A stretch of 64,000 nt of DNA from Nostocales cyanobacterium LEGE 11386 (GCA_015207155.1 JADEXK010000004.1:62001-126000), one strand, 5' to 3'; positions 41,575-50,876 are shown, numbered from the stretch's first letter. Notes: generated from the letters alone by a model not told the origin. Made by a program: numbers and translations.

Positions 41575-41713
41575 TCAGAGTGAGTCAATTTCGTTAACAA
41601 GCCGTAAAACGCTATTGTATAGAGGCTCTGCAATCCAAAATCCAGCGTCGTTTACCAAAGCATCTAATAGAGGCTTGACTTGAGCAATCAAGCCTTGACT
41701 TTTCGCTTCGACA
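41575..41713 (-). pseudogene. C-terminal remnant of a DUF3368 (PIN-type toxin) gene
   Basis: Reading the minus strand gives NVEAKSQGLIAQVKPLLDAL followed by VNDAGFWIAEPLYNSVLR and a stop at 41575, the typical C-terminus of DUF3368 proteins, VapC-like toxins common in cyanobacteria. The N-terminal catalytic part is missing. It lies between the CHAT gene and hicA. Confidence 0.72.
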
Positions 41714-41755
41714 TTCCTGTTACAAATTTGGTGTCAATATAAGCCTTATGAAACC

Positions 41756-41980
41756 TCACTGAGACTCCAGGATATCTTCAACAGACAAACCAATATCATT
41801 TGCAATCTGACGTAGCAATCTTGGTGAAATATCTCGTCCTTTATGAAATGGAACGGTTGTTCCTCGACCATCTTGATGTCGAAACTGCTTGTGTGAACCT
41901 TTTTGACGCACTTCCACAAAACCGAGGTTTTCTAGAATATGGATAACTTCTTGTGGTTTGAGTACAGGAAGATTACTCAT
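41756..41980 (-). CDS. hicA: HicA family toxin
   Basis: A 74-residue dsRBD-like mRNA interferase. The catalytic His lies in RQKGSHKQFRH (His 33), and the C-terminus has KGRDISPRLLRQIANDIGL, typical of HicA. It starts 6 bp after the hicB stop. The order (antitoxin first) is one of the two known for hic loci. It belongs to the accessory island bounded by HEAT-gene ends. Confidence 0.92.
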   Translation of the reverse strand: MSNLPVLKPQEVIHILENLGFVEVRQKGSHKQFRHQDGRGTTVPFHKGRDISPRLLRQIANDIGLSVEDILESQ

Positions 41981-41986
41981 GGTCTA

Positions 41987-42193
41987 CTAAACCACAATCT
42001 GTTGAATCCCCACAAATTCAGTCTCAAATTTCGCGTCGTCATCTTCTAACAGCATCGAAATAACTTCACGTAGATTATTTTGTAACTCATCTAGGGTTTC
42101 TCCCTGAGAATGCGCTCCGGGAAATCCAGGGACATAGCCAACGTAGAGGTTTGTCTCACAATCTCGCTCAATGATCGCGGTAAAGGTTTTCAT
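41987..42193 (-). CDS. hicB: HicB family antitoxin
   Basis: A 68-residue partial-RNase-H-fold antitoxin: FTAIIERDCETNLYVGYVPGFPGAHSQG and ETLDELQNNLREVISMLLED. It lacks an added DNA-binding domain, so autoregulation may need another protein. It is placed upstream of hicA in the same operon. Confidence 0.92.
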   Translation of the reverse strand: MKTFTAIIERDCETNLYVGYVPGFPGAHSQGETLDELQNNLREVISMLLEDDDAKFETEFVGIQQIVV

Positions 42194-42220
42194 AAATGTT
42201 GATTATTAACAATATGCTCT

Positions 42221-42325
42221 AAATCATAGCTTGGTGTTAGCGTAGCTTACCGTAGGTATCGCATCCTGTTCACTGGTGGGTAGGGTTTTTAATCTAGCAA
42301 TTACCTTTTCTAGTAACTCTGTCAT
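42221..42325 (-). pseudogene. N-terminal remnant of a small antitoxin gene
   Basis: The minus strand reads MTELLEKVIARLKTLPTSEQ and then DAIPT, matching the start of a common ~75-residue cyanobacterial antitoxin. It then runs into a small dispersed repeat (42226-42262) and stops after 34 residues. No ribosome site was evaluated as strong. It probably paired with a lost RelE/ParE-type toxin. Confidence 0.55.
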
Positions 42326-42359
42326 AACTACCAACCTCCCACAAATATCTTAATTATCG

Positions 42360-43658
42360 TTACCACTCAGCTAAAGCGATCGCAACTCCTTGTTGCAAAT
42401 CTGGTGACAGTTTGGTGTCATTAGCCAATTGCTGTAACTTCTGATGTGCATCTTCTCCAGCCAGTTTTTTCAAAGATGCGATCGCCCGGAGTCTGACTAT
42501 TTGATTGGTGTTGGCTAGAAGTAAAATTAATGACTCAATAGCTTGTTGATTATCTAACTGTCCTAAAGCCAAAGCGATCGCACTTTTAATACTGGCAATT
42601 TTGATGGCTGGATGTTGAGATTGCAATATTTCTAATAAAATTTCTGCGGCTGGGGTTGTTAATTGTGGTTTTTGTACTTGTCCTAAAACAGTAATAATTT
42701 CCTGCCATAATGTTTCTGAGGATGTTTGATTTAGTGCTTGGTGTAAATACTCCAAACCAGATAACGTTTCACACCACATCAAACCTCGGATAATTTCTAA
42801 TTGCAGTTGTAGGGGTGTATTAGGTGATACAAGCACCTGAAATAATTGATCAGCTGCATCATCTGTACCCATGCGAGATAAAGCGATCGCCGCAGCACAA
42901 CAAACCTCAAGATTAAAATCGTATAATCTCGGTTGTAATCTCGTTACTAAATCTAATTCTGTACACAAATCAGCGCGGAAACCTAAACCCAGCACGGCTG
43001 CACGTCTAACGGTAGCAGCCAAATCATCCAAGGCGTTTAATAATATTGGTGTTACACGTTGATCATGAAAATTACTCAAAGCTTCGATAGCGGTGGTGCG
43101 GACGGCTACTTGTGCATCTTGGACAACAGTTAATAGAGGTGTGATAATTTCTTGACTGCTAATATAAGCAAGCGATCGCACTGCCAAAAGCCTTGTATCT
43201 TCATTGTTTAGTAGTTCAGTGAGTGCTGTAATGGCTACAGTACCCATTTGCCCTAATGCAGTTGAGGCGATCGCTTTGAGTTCTTCGTCTTCAGTTTTTT
43301 TCAGTAATTCCACCAGAGGAAATATAGTATCTGGGTGTTGAAACTCACCTAAAATTCGTGCTGCATACCAGCGTAATTCTTCTTCGGTATCTTCATCTTT
43401 TAAGATGTTGATTAACGGAGGTATGGCAACATTTCCTAAGTGAATCAATACCTTGGTAATATCCCAACGTTGCTGAAAGTCTCCCACTTGTAAAACCGAG
43501 AGTGCTAATTCTAGGATATGTTCTCGATTGTTAACTATATCTGGATTTGTGGAGGCTTCTGTTAAGGTCAACTGTTGCAGATATTGAATCAGCGATGATA
43601 AGTCAGATGTATCCTTTGCTGACTGTGCTTGCACCAAAAGCTGGTTGATATTGTTCAC
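42360..43658 (-). CDS. HEAT-repeat (PBS lyase-like) protein
   Basis: A 432-residue all-helical protein made of about ten HEAT units (for example RWYAARILGEFQHPDTIFPLVELL and AVRTTAIEALSNF). Such scaffolds mediate protein binding; some assist phycobiliprotein chromophore attachment, but nothing here points to that. It lies 17 bp downstream of the Rieske gene on the same strand, so the pair is probably an operon, divergent from nirA. The position suggests a link with nitrate or electron supply (inference). Part of its 3' end is duplicated at 37507. Confidence 0.85.
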   Translation of the reverse strand: MNNINQLLVQAQSAKDTSDLSSLIQYLQQLTLTEASTNPDIVNNREHILELALSVLQVGDFQQRWDITKVLIHLGNVAIPPLINILKDEDTEEELRWYAARILGEFQHPDTIFPLVELLKKTEDEELKAIASTALGQMGTVAITALTELLNNEDTRLLAVRSLAYISSQEIITPLLTVVQDAQVAVRTTAIEALSNFHDQRVTPILLNALDDLAATVRRAAVLGLGFRADLCTELDLVTRLQPRLYDFNLEVCCAAAIALSRMGTDDAADQLFQVLVSPNTPLQLQLEIIRGLMWCETLSGLEYLHQALNQTSSETLWQEIITVLGQVQKPQLTTPAAEILLEILQSQHPAIKIASIKSAIALALGQLDNQQAIESLILLLANTNQIVRLRAIASLKKLAGEDAHQKLQQLANDTKLSPDLQQGVAIALAEW

Positions 43659-43675
43659 AATGCTTTTTTAATTAG

Positions 43676-44083
43676 CTAATTTGGCTTAACTAAAACTGAA
43701 TTATTTTCAATTTTGGCGGTGTAAGATTTGAGAGGTTCTGTAGCGGGGCCTCTTTTTACATTACCATCAGCGCTATATTCTGCGCCATGACAACGACAGT
43801 TAAATTGTTCGCCTTCAGTTTGCCATGTCACTGTACAACCTGCGTGGGTACAAGTAGGGTCAACAGCAATTAGATTTGCGCTTTGGGATGTACCAACTAC
43901 TAAAACATTAACTGTAGGCCAGTTTTTCACCAGTAATTCCCCATTTTTATCTAAATCTGCGACAGTACCCACTATTTGCCAATCTTCAGATGCAGTTTTG
44001 GCAGTACAAGCAGCGATCGCTATGGGTAGGCTACTAGCTATTGCTCCTAAACCTACCCAATTGATCAATTCACGACGTTTCAT
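43676..44083 (-). CDS. Rieske [2Fe-2S] protein, PetC-like
   Basis: A 135-residue Rieske protein with cluster ligands in CTHAGC and CRCHGAEY. The N-terminus MKRRELINWVGLGAIAS has a twin-arginine-like start and a hydrophobic stretch ending in AIAAC, so it may be exported as a lipoprotein. It is smaller than the major cytochrome b6f PetC and resembles the alternative PetC-type proteins of Anabaena found beside nirA. Its role is unknown; regulation of electron flow is possible. Confidence 0.85.
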   Translation of the reverse strand: MKRRELINWVGLGAIASSLPIAIAACTAKTASEDWQIVGTVADLDKNGELLVKNWPTVNVLVVGTSQSANLIAVDPTCTHAGCTVTWQTEGEQFNCRCHGAEYSADGNVKRGPATEPLKSYTAKIENNSVLVKPN

Positions 44084-44154
44084 AGTTTGGAACTTATGTG
44101 TAATCGGCCACTAATCTCTCCAATTTAGGCGTTGCTGAATCAAAGGATGATTCT

Positions 44155-44222
44155 TGTAGGGTGGGCATCTTGCCCGCCCGGAAACACAAGGGACGGGCAA
44201 GATGCCCATCCCACAAAACCAG
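44155..44222. repeat. inverted dispersed repeat (GGGCATCTTGCCC family)
   Basis: Two ~17-bp arms (44165-44182 and 44196-44213) sharing TGGGCATCTTGCCCG form a long hairpin. A single arm of the same family occurs at 37703-37722 upstream of the small CHAT-partner gene. Confidence 0.8.
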
Positions 44223-44434
44223 CAAAATCATCCCGCAAATATGCAACGCCCCAATTTAGATTAACAGCGATCGCCTAAGTACACAATTTCATCAACGCAG
44301 AGGGGTGCAAAGTTTGTTTGAGTCTATTCGCTACTAAATTTAGTCGCAGATGTAAATAAGTTTCGGCTCTTTTGCGGAAATTATGCAAAAAATGCATTTT
44401 ACTAATGCAAGTTTAACGATTTTATCACAATTTT

Positions 44435-44476
44435 GTAGCTATCTATACGATTTTACCAAAAATCTCATCTTAACCT
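44435..44476 (+). promoter_or_regulatory. NtcA-activated promoter of the nitrate operon
   Basis: A perfect NtcA site GTA-N8-TAC at 44435-44448, then exactly 22 bp, then a TA-N3-T -10 box (TAACCT) at 44471-44476. This is the canonical class II NtcA layout. The transcript would start near 44483, leaving a leader of about 310 nt before nirA that contains an STRR of AATTCGT units (44678-44703). Confidence 0.9.
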
Positions 44477-44792
44477 GATAAGTATCGAAAACGTTACATA
44501 AACAGTAACTAAACCTACTTGACAAATCATTTCAATGTAAAAGATTACAAATTTCCCCAAACTAATTACGAAGTCACTTGCAGCATGAGACAGGTATCTT
44601 ATCGGTCATAAAGTAGCGGATGAGCCACCTGGGAGTGTTCTTGAGTACGAGAAATTAGCCACAAACAAATATTATTTGTAATTCGTAATTCGTAATTCGT
44701 AATTAAGAATTTAAAAGATTACGGGTTTGAGATTGGACAACGAGTTCCAAGGTTCTTGCAAATTAGCAGTTACTTGCAATGAGAGTCAGTTT

Positions 44793-46343
44793 ATGACAGT
44801 TACAGCAGAAACCACCAAAGTCAACCTCAATAAATTTGAAAAATTCAAAGCCGAAAAAGACGGACTTGCCGTTAAGGAGGAGATAGAAAAATTCGCCAAT
44901 CTCGGTTGGGAAGCAATGGATGAAACTGACCGAGACCATCGGCTCAAATGGGTGGGTGTATTTTTTCGCCCAGTCACACCTGGTAAATTTATGATGCGGA
45001 TGCGGATACCTAACGGTATTCTCACGAGCAATCAAATGCGTGTTTTAGCGGCAGTAGTTCAGCGCTACGGAGATGATGGTAGTGCTGATATTACTACGAG
45101 ACAAAATATCCAATTGCGGGGGATCAGAATTGAGGATTTACCAGATATCTTTAATAGATTTCACGCCGTTGGTTTAACCAGTGTCCAATCAGGGATGGAT
45201 AACGTCCGTAATATCACAGGTGACCCTGTAGCCGGGCTGGATGCTGATGAGTTGTATGACACCAGAGAATTGGTGCAGCAAATTCAGGATATGCTGACCA
45301 ACAAAGGTCAAGGAAATCCAGAGTTTACCAACCTACCACGGAAATTTAATATTGCGATCGCCGGGGGACGTGACAATTCAGTTCATGCAGAAATCAACGA
45401 CTTAGCCTTTGTTCCAGCTTTTAAACAAGGTAATGGGGAAGAACCCATCTTCGGCTTTAACATCCTCGTTGGTGGGTTCTTCTCTGCTAAACGTTGTGAA
45501 GCGGCGATTCCCTTAAATGCTTGGGTAACTCCAGAAGAAGTGGTCGCTGTATGTAGAGCGGTTTTAGAAGTTTATCGTGACAACGGCTTACGTGCTAATC
45601 GTCTAAAATCTCGCCTGATGTGGCTAATTGATGAATGGGGTGTAGATAAGTTTCGCTCTGAAGTGGAAAAGCGTTTGGGTAAATCATTATTACCCGCAGC
45701 CCCCAAAGACGAGATCGATTGGGAAAAACGTGACCACGTTGGTGTATATAAACAAAAGCAAGCTGGATTAAATTACGTAGGTTTGCATATTCCGGTAGGT
45801 CGGTTATATGCCCAAGATATGTTTGAGATTGCCAGTCTAGCAGAGGTCTACGGCAATGGCGAAATTCGGCTGACAGTTGAACAGAACGTGATTATCCCGA
45901 ATATTCCTGACTCGCGTTTAGAAACATTTTTAACAGAGTCTTTACTGAATAGGTTTTCTATTAATCCGGATATACTGACGCGATCGCTAGTATCCTGCAC
46001 CGGCGCACAATTTTGCAACTTTGCCTTAATTGAAACCAAAAACCGCGCCCTGGAAATGGTGAAAGCCTTAGAAAGCGAGTTAACCCTAACTCAACCCGTG
46101 CGAATTCATTGGACTGGTTGCCCCAACTCCTGCGGACAACCCCAAGTCGCAGACATCGGTTTGATGGGAACCAAAGCCCGGAAAAATGGCAAAGCCGTAG
46201 AAGGCGTGGATATCTATATGGGTGGCAAAGTCGGCAAAGATGCACATCTAGGCGAATGCGTCCAAAAAGGTATTCCTTGTGAAGACTTACAGCCAGTATT
46301 ACGAGACTTACTCATCCAACACTTCGGGGCAAAACCAATCTAA
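44793..46343 (+). CDS. nirA: ferredoxin-nitrite reductase
   Basis: A 516-residue siroheme/[4Fe-4S] enzyme that reduces nitrite to ammonium with ferredoxin electrons. Cluster cysteines lie in SCTGAQFCNFA and HWTGCPNSCGQ. The N-terminal half has the repeated sulfite/nitrite reductase domain (RQNIQLRGI). I start at ATG 44793 (MTVTAETTKVNLNKF), which matches the usual N-terminus; an upstream in-frame extension from 44727 has no support. First gene of an operon that runs to narB, under the NtcA promoter at 44435. Confidence 0.96.
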   Translation: MTVTAETTKVNLNKFEKFKAEKDGLAVKEEIEKFANLGWEAMDETDRDHRLKWVGVFFRPVTPGKFMMRMRIPNGILTSNQMRVLAAVVQRYGDDGSADITTRQNIQLRGIRIEDLPDIFNRFHAVGLTSVQSGMDNVRNITGDPVAGLDADELYDTRELVQQIQDMLTNKGQGNPEFTNLPRKFNIAIAGGRDNSVHAEINDLAFVPAFKQGNGEEPIFGFNILVGGFFSAKRCEAAIPLNAWVTPEEVVAVCRAVLEVYRDNGLRANRLKSRLMWLIDEWGVDKFRSEVEKRLGKSLLPAAPKDEIDWEKRDHVGVYKQKQAGLNYVGLHIPVGRLYAQDMFEIASLAEVYGNGEIRLTVEQNVIIPNIPDSRLETFLTESLLNRFSINPDILTRSLVSCTGAQFCNFALIETKNRALEMVKALESELTLTQPVRIHWTGCPNSCGQPQVADIGLMGTKARKNGKAVEGVDIYMGGKVGKDAHLGECVQKGIPCEDLQPVLRDLLIQHFGAKPI

Positions 46344-46378
46344 TTTTTAACATTGCCGAATCCTAGCGCATCAAATCT

Positions 46379-46413
46379 TACACTCTTTCTTCTCTCTGCG
46401 CCTCTGCGTGAGA
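46379..46413. repeat. dispersed repeat CTCTCTGCGCCTCTGCGTGAG, nirA-nrtA gap
   Basis: A common heterocystous dispersed repeat. Its reverse complement lies at 50776-50810 in the nrtC-nrtD gap, so the two bracket nrtABC in inverted orientation. Confidence 0.75.
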
Positions 46414-46512
46414 TTCATACCATTCATTCAGCAAAGCCGGAAATCAAATCTACCAAAGTACCAGGACTGCATCTGTCGCATTCTTTTTCATTCATCAAGC
46501 ACTACTAAACAA

Positions 46513-47811
46513 ATGACAAACTTTCCTAGAAGAAAATTCATTTTCACCGCAGGTGCGGCAGCAGCAGCTTCTATTTTGGCTCATGGTTGTACAAATAATT
46601 CTCAGTCGGGTACAACAACTGCTACCAACGTTTCTTTAGCCACTAACGCACCACAAGTAGAAACAACCAAAGCTAAGTTAGGATTTATCGCTTTAACTGA
46701 TTCTGCGCCTTTAATTATCGCTAAAGAAAAAGGCATCTTTGCTAAATACGGCATGACTGATGTTGAAGTAATCAAGCAGACATCCTGGCCTGTCACCCGC
46801 GATAACTTGGCAATTGGTTCAGCCGGTGGTGGTATTGATGGGGCACACATCCTCAGCCCCATGCCCTACTTAATGACCATCAATAATATAGTGCCGATGT
46901 ATATTTTGGCACGATTAAACACCAACGGGCAGGCGATTTCTGTTGCTAATAAATTTAAAGAATTCAATGTTCAATTAGAAAGTAAAGCCCTGAAGGAAGC
47001 AGCATCTAAAGCTAAAGCCGCACAAAACGCTTTGAAATTTGGTATGACCTTTCCTGGTGGTACACACGATTTATGGATGCGCTACTGGTTAGCAGCAGGT
47101 GGTATCAATCCAGACCAAGATGTAGTTTTATCCCCTGTACCACCACCACAAATGGTGGCAAATATGAAAGTCAACACCATTGATTCCTTTTGTGTGGGAG
47201 AACCTTGGAACGCTCAATTAGTTAACCAAAAAATCGGTTATTCAGCCTTAGTCACAGGCCAATTATGGCAAGATCATCCAGAAAAAGCCTTCGCCATGCG
47301 ACAAGATTGGGTTAACCAAAATCCCAACGCGGCAAAGGCAATGTTGATGGCAGTTTTGGAAGCACAACAATGGTGCGACCAGCCAGAAAATGTCGAAGAA
47401 ATGTGCAAAATCTGCTCAGAACGTAAATACTTTAACGTTGCAGCTACCGATATTCTCGAAAGATCCAAAGGCAATATTGATTTTGGTGACGGACGCATAG
47501 AAGAAAACTTCTCCTATCGGATGAAATTCTGGGCAGATAACGCTTCTTATCCTTACAAGAGTCATGATATTTGGTTCTTGACTGAAAATATTCGCTGGGG
47601 CTATTTACCAAAAAATACCAAAATTCAAGAAGTTGTTAACCAGGTGAATAAAGAAGATTTGTGGAAACAAGCAGCTAAAGCAATTGGTGTACCTGATTCT
47701 CAAATTCCTACTAGTACTTCTCGCGGAGTAGAGACTTTCTTTGATGGTGTCAAATTCGACCCAGAAAAACCAGAAGAATATTTAAATAACTTGAAAATTA
47801 AGAAAGTCTAA
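46513..47811 (+). CDS. nrtA: nitrate/nitrite ABC transporter, substrate-binding lipoprotein NrtA
   Basis: A 432-residue periplasmic binding protein. The N-terminus MTNFPRRKFIFTAGAAAAAS has a twin arginine and is followed by a lipobox ending at Cys in LAHGC, so it is a Tat-type lipoprotein. The NrtA core has LGFIALTDSAPLIIAKEKGIF, RYWLAAGGINPDQDV and GEPWNAQLV. The ATG at 46513 is chosen over 46408, whose extra 35 residues come from a dispersed repeat. Binds nitrate and nitrite and delivers them to NrtB. Confidence 0.95.
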   Translation: MTNFPRRKFIFTAGAAAAASILAHGCTNNSQSGTTTATNVSLATNAPQVETTKAKLGFIALTDSAPLIIAKEKGIFAKYGMTDVEVIKQTSWPVTRDNLAIGSAGGGIDGAHILSPMPYLMTINNIVPMYILARLNTNGQAISVANKFKEFNVQLESKALKEAASKAKAAQNALKFGMTFPGGTHDLWMRYWLAAGGINPDQDVVLSPVPPPQMVANMKVNTIDSFCVGEPWNAQLVNQKIGYSALVTGQLWQDHPEKAFAMRQDWVNQNPNAAKAMLMAVLEAQQWCDQPENVEEMCKICSERKYFNVAATDILERSKGNIDFGDGRIEENFSYRMKFWADNASYPYKSHDIWFLTENIRWGYLPKNTKIQEVVNQVNKEDLWKQAAKAIGVPDSQIPTSTSRGVETFFDGVKFDPEKPEEYLNNLKIKKV

Positions 47812-47867
47812 TTAAATCTGTAATTACTGCTTGCGTAAACCAATAAATTCAACAGGAGAAATCAAAA

Positions 47868-48707
47868 ATGACAGCTATTGTGGGGAGTCGTGTTGGTAGG
47901 AAAAAGCCGCAAACAGCTATTTATAAATTCGTTAAGAAAAAAATTGTCCCGCCGTTATTAGCATTAGCTGTTTTTTTAGTAATTTGGGAATTACTGAGTT
48001 TTTTACCTGATTTCCAATTACCTGGCCCTGTAAAAACTTTTACTGACACATTTGACCCTTTTATTATTGATCCATTTTTTGATAATGGCGAAAGTGATAA
48101 AGGTCTCGGTTGGCAAATAATTAGCAGCTTAGAAAGAGTTGGTATCGGCTTTTCTTTAGCCGCCATTGTGGGTATCATATTGGGAATTCTAGTTGGTGCT
48201 AATCGCTTTTTATATAATGCTGTAGATCCCCTATTCCAAGTATTGCGAACTGTACCACCTCTAGCATGGTTGCCAATTTCATTAGCAGCATTTCAACAGG
48301 CAAATCCTTCAGCTATTTTCGTAATTTTCATCACCTCTATTTGGCCGATCATTATTAACACCACAGTCGGTGTACAACAAATCCCACAAGATTATGTAAA
48401 TGTGGCTAGGGTTTTGCGGTTAAGAGGTTTTAAATATTTCTTGAAAATTGTCTTTCCTGCCACAGTTCCTTACATATTCACTGGATTAAGAATTGGCATT
48501 GGTTTATCTTGGTTGGCGATTGTGGCAGCAGAAATGTTAGTTGGTGGTGTGGGCATTGGTTCCTTTATTTGGAATGCCTATAACACGACTACAGACACTA
48601 ATTTAAGTGAAATTATCCTGGCACTTATATATGTAGGGATAGTTGGGTTGCTGTTGGATAAGTTGGTTGCTTTTATCGCTAGTAAAGTCGTTGCAGAACA
48701 AAAATAA
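47868..48707 (+). CDS. nrtB: nitrate ABC transporter permease NrtB
   Basis: A 279-residue inner-membrane permease with about six helices. The ATPase-contact EAA loop is near NVARVLRLRGFKYFLKIVFPATVPYIFTGL (about 180-210). A GAGA-type ribosome site (CAGGAGAAATC) precedes ATG 47868. It lies 56 bp after nrtA. Confidence 0.95.
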   Translation: MTAIVGSRVGRKKPQTAIYKFVKKKIVPPLLALAVFLVIWELLSFLPDFQLPGPVKTFTDTFDPFIIDPFFDNGESDKGLGWQIISSLERVGIGFSLAAIVGIILGILVGANRFLYNAVDPLFQVLRTVPPLAWLPISLAAFQQANPSAIFVIFITSIWPIIINTTVGVQQIPQDYVNVARVLRLRGFKYFLKIVFPATVPYIFTGLRIGIGLSWLAIVAAEMLVGGVGIGSFIWNAYNTTTDTNLSEIILALIYVGIVGLLLDKLVAFIASKVVAEQK

Positions 48708-48792
48708 GGAGTAGAGAGTAGGGGAGTAAATAAGAAGTTTTCCTGTTGACAATTCCCTGTTCCCTATTAATTACGAATTACGAATTAAAAAA

Positions 48793-50775
48793 ATGGTTAC
48801 TTTTGTTGAAGTTGATCACGTTGATCGTGTATTTGATTTGCCGAATGGTGGCAAGTATATCGCCCTGAAGAATATTGAATTAAAAATTCGTGAAGGGGAA
48901 TTTGTTTCTTTAATTGGACACTCTGGTTGTGGTAAATCTACCTTGCTGAATATCATCGCTGGTTTAGATAAAGCCAGTATTGGTGGTGTGACTTTGGAAG
49001 GTCGGGAAATTCGAGAACCTAGTCCAGACCGAATGGTAGTGTTTCAAAATTACTCGTTGCTTCCTTGGTTGACAGTCAGAGAAAATATTGCACTGGCTGT
49101 GGATGAGGTGTATAAAAATGAACCAAAAGGCCAACGTCGAGGCATTATTGAAGAACATATAGATATGGTGGGACTGCGCCTAGCAGCGAATAAACGTCCT
49201 CATGAGTTATCTGGGGGGATGAAACAACGGGTAGCGATCGCCCGCGCTTTAGCTACTCGTCCTAAGTTGTTACTTTTAGATGAACCTTTTGGGGCGTTGG
49301 ATGCTTTAACTAGGGGAAGTTTGCAAGCCCAATTAATGAAAATCTGCAATGAACATAATGTTACCTGTGTGATGGTAACACACGACGTAGACGAAGCATT
49401 ATTGTTAAGCGATCGCGTGGTCATGCTAACCAATGGCCCAGAAGCACACATCGGGCAAATTTTAGAAGTACCCATTCCTAGACCCCGTGAACGTTTGGAA
49501 GTAGTCAAGCATCCCAGTTACTACAATCTGCGGAATGAAATGATTTACTTCCTCAACCAACAAAAGCAAGCTAAGAAACGTAAAGCACAGCAAGTTTCTG
49601 TACCAATAGTTAAATCTGGTTTAGAAAAAGTCCATTTAGAACTTGGCTTTTTGCCTTTAACTGATGCTGCACCGTTAATAGTGGCGAAAGAAAAAGGCTT
49701 CTTTGCCAAGTATGGGTTAGAAAATATTACCCTCAATCGTGCCGGCAGTTGGAACGAAATCGCCAAAGGTGTAGCTACAGGCAAATTAGATGCAGCCCAA
49801 ATGTTGGCGGGAATGCCCTTAGCTATGACTTTGGGTGCTGGTGGGAAAACACCGATTTGTATAGTTAACGCCTTAAATCTCTCCCGCAACGCTAACGCTA
49901 TTACTTTAAGCAAAAAACTATACAACCAAGGCGTCAGAAACCCAGCCGACTTAAAAGCAGTAATCAACGACTATCCCGATCAAGTTCTCACCTTAGGAGT
50001 CAGTCATCCCACATCTATGCAGAACTTAATTCTGCGTTATTGGTTAGCGGCTGGCGGGATCAATCCTGATCAAGATGTCAGCTTGAGTGTGATTCCCCCA
50101 ATGGAAATGGTTTCTCAACTCAAAGCCGGCAACATTGACGGTTACTGTGCAGGCGAACCTTGGAATTACATAGCAGTGCATGAAGGCTTCGGCTTCGTCG
50201 CCGCCACCGCCTTAGAAATTTGGTCAGGACAGCCGAAAAAAGTTTTAGGAGTGCGGGAAGATTGGGCACAAAACCACCCAGAAACTTATCTGGCCTTAGT
50301 TAAAGCCTTATTAGAAGCCTGCCAATACTGCGATGAACTCCGCAATCGGGAAGAAATTCTGCAATTACTTTGCCGTCCTGAATACCTAAATGTAAATCCG
50401 ATATATGTTCGTCCCGGTTTCATCGACCCATACGATCGCGGCGACGGTACTCAACCAGAAGAACTCACAGCCTATAACCAATTTTATCTCAACAAAACCA
50501 ACTATCCCAACCGCACAGAACTGTTGTGGATGGTAACTCAACTAGCACGTTGGGATTTAGTACCCTTTCCCAAAAATTGGGTAGAAGTAATTGAACGAGT
50601 TTGTCGTACAGACATCTTTGGTGCGGCTGCAAGAGATTTAGGTTTGTTGGATATTGGTTGGGATGATCCTATTCATTTATTTGATGGGAAAGTTTTTAAT
50701 TCTTCTGAACCAATTGAGTATCTGAAGAGTTTGGAAATTAAAAGGCAAATTCGCATTGAAGAGGTGTTGATTTAA
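48793..50775 (+). CDS. nrtC: nitrate ABC transporter ATPase with NrtA-like C-terminal domain, NrtC
   Basis: 660 residues in two parts. The ATPase (1-255) has Walker A GHSGCGKST, the Q-loop, signature LSGGMKQRV and Walker B LLLLDEP. The NrtA-like domain (about 280-640) has LGFLPLTDAAPLIVAKEKGFF and GEPWNYIAV. The C-terminal domain is cytoplasmic and in Synechococcus mediates ammonium-induced inhibition of uptake, so this subunit is the regulatory point of the transporter. Confidence 0.95.
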   Translation: MVTFVEVDHVDRVFDLPNGGKYIALKNIELKIREGEFVSLIGHSGCGKSTLLNIIAGLDKASIGGVTLEGREIREPSPDRMVVFQNYSLLPWLTVRENIALAVDEVYKNEPKGQRRGIIEEHIDMVGLRLAANKRPHELSGGMKQRVAIARALATRPKLLLLDEPFGALDALTRGSLQAQLMKICNEHNVTCVMVTHDVDEALLLSDRVVMLTNGPEAHIGQILEVPIPRPRERLEVVKHPSYYNLRNEMIYFLNQQKQAKKRKAQQVSVPIVKSGLEKVHLELGFLPLTDAAPLIVAKEKGFFAKYGLENITLNRAGSWNEIAKGVATGKLDAAQMLAGMPLAMTLGAGGKTPICIVNALNLSRNANAITLSKKLYNQGVRNPADLKAVINDYPDQVLTLGVSHPTSMQNLILRYWLAAGGINPDQDVSLSVIPPMEMVSQLKAGNIDGYCAGEPWNYIAVHEGFGFVAATALEIWSGQPKKVLGVREDWAQNHPETYLALVKALLEACQYCDELRNREEILQLLCRPEYLNVNPIYVRPGFIDPYDRGDGTQPEELTAYNQFYLNKTNYPNRTELLWMVTQLARWDLVPFPKNWVEVIERVCRTDIFGAAARDLGLLDIGWDDPIHLFDGKVFNSSEPIEYLKSLEIKRQIRIEEVLI

Positions 50776-50876
50776 TCTCACGCAGAGACGCAGAGGCGCA
50801 GAGAGTGTAAGAAACTGCAAAAAACCTTCTTATTTCTTCTTACTCCGTGTTCTCTGTGTCTCTGTGGTTCATTTAT
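50776..50876. repeat. dispersed CAGAGACGCAGAGGCGC repeat, nrtC-nrtD gap
   Basis: The first part (50776-50810) is the reverse complement of the repeat at 46379-46413. A second, weaker CTCTGTGTCTCTGTGG unit follows at 50848-50866, giving an imperfect hairpin in the intergenic mRNA. Confidence 0.7.
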
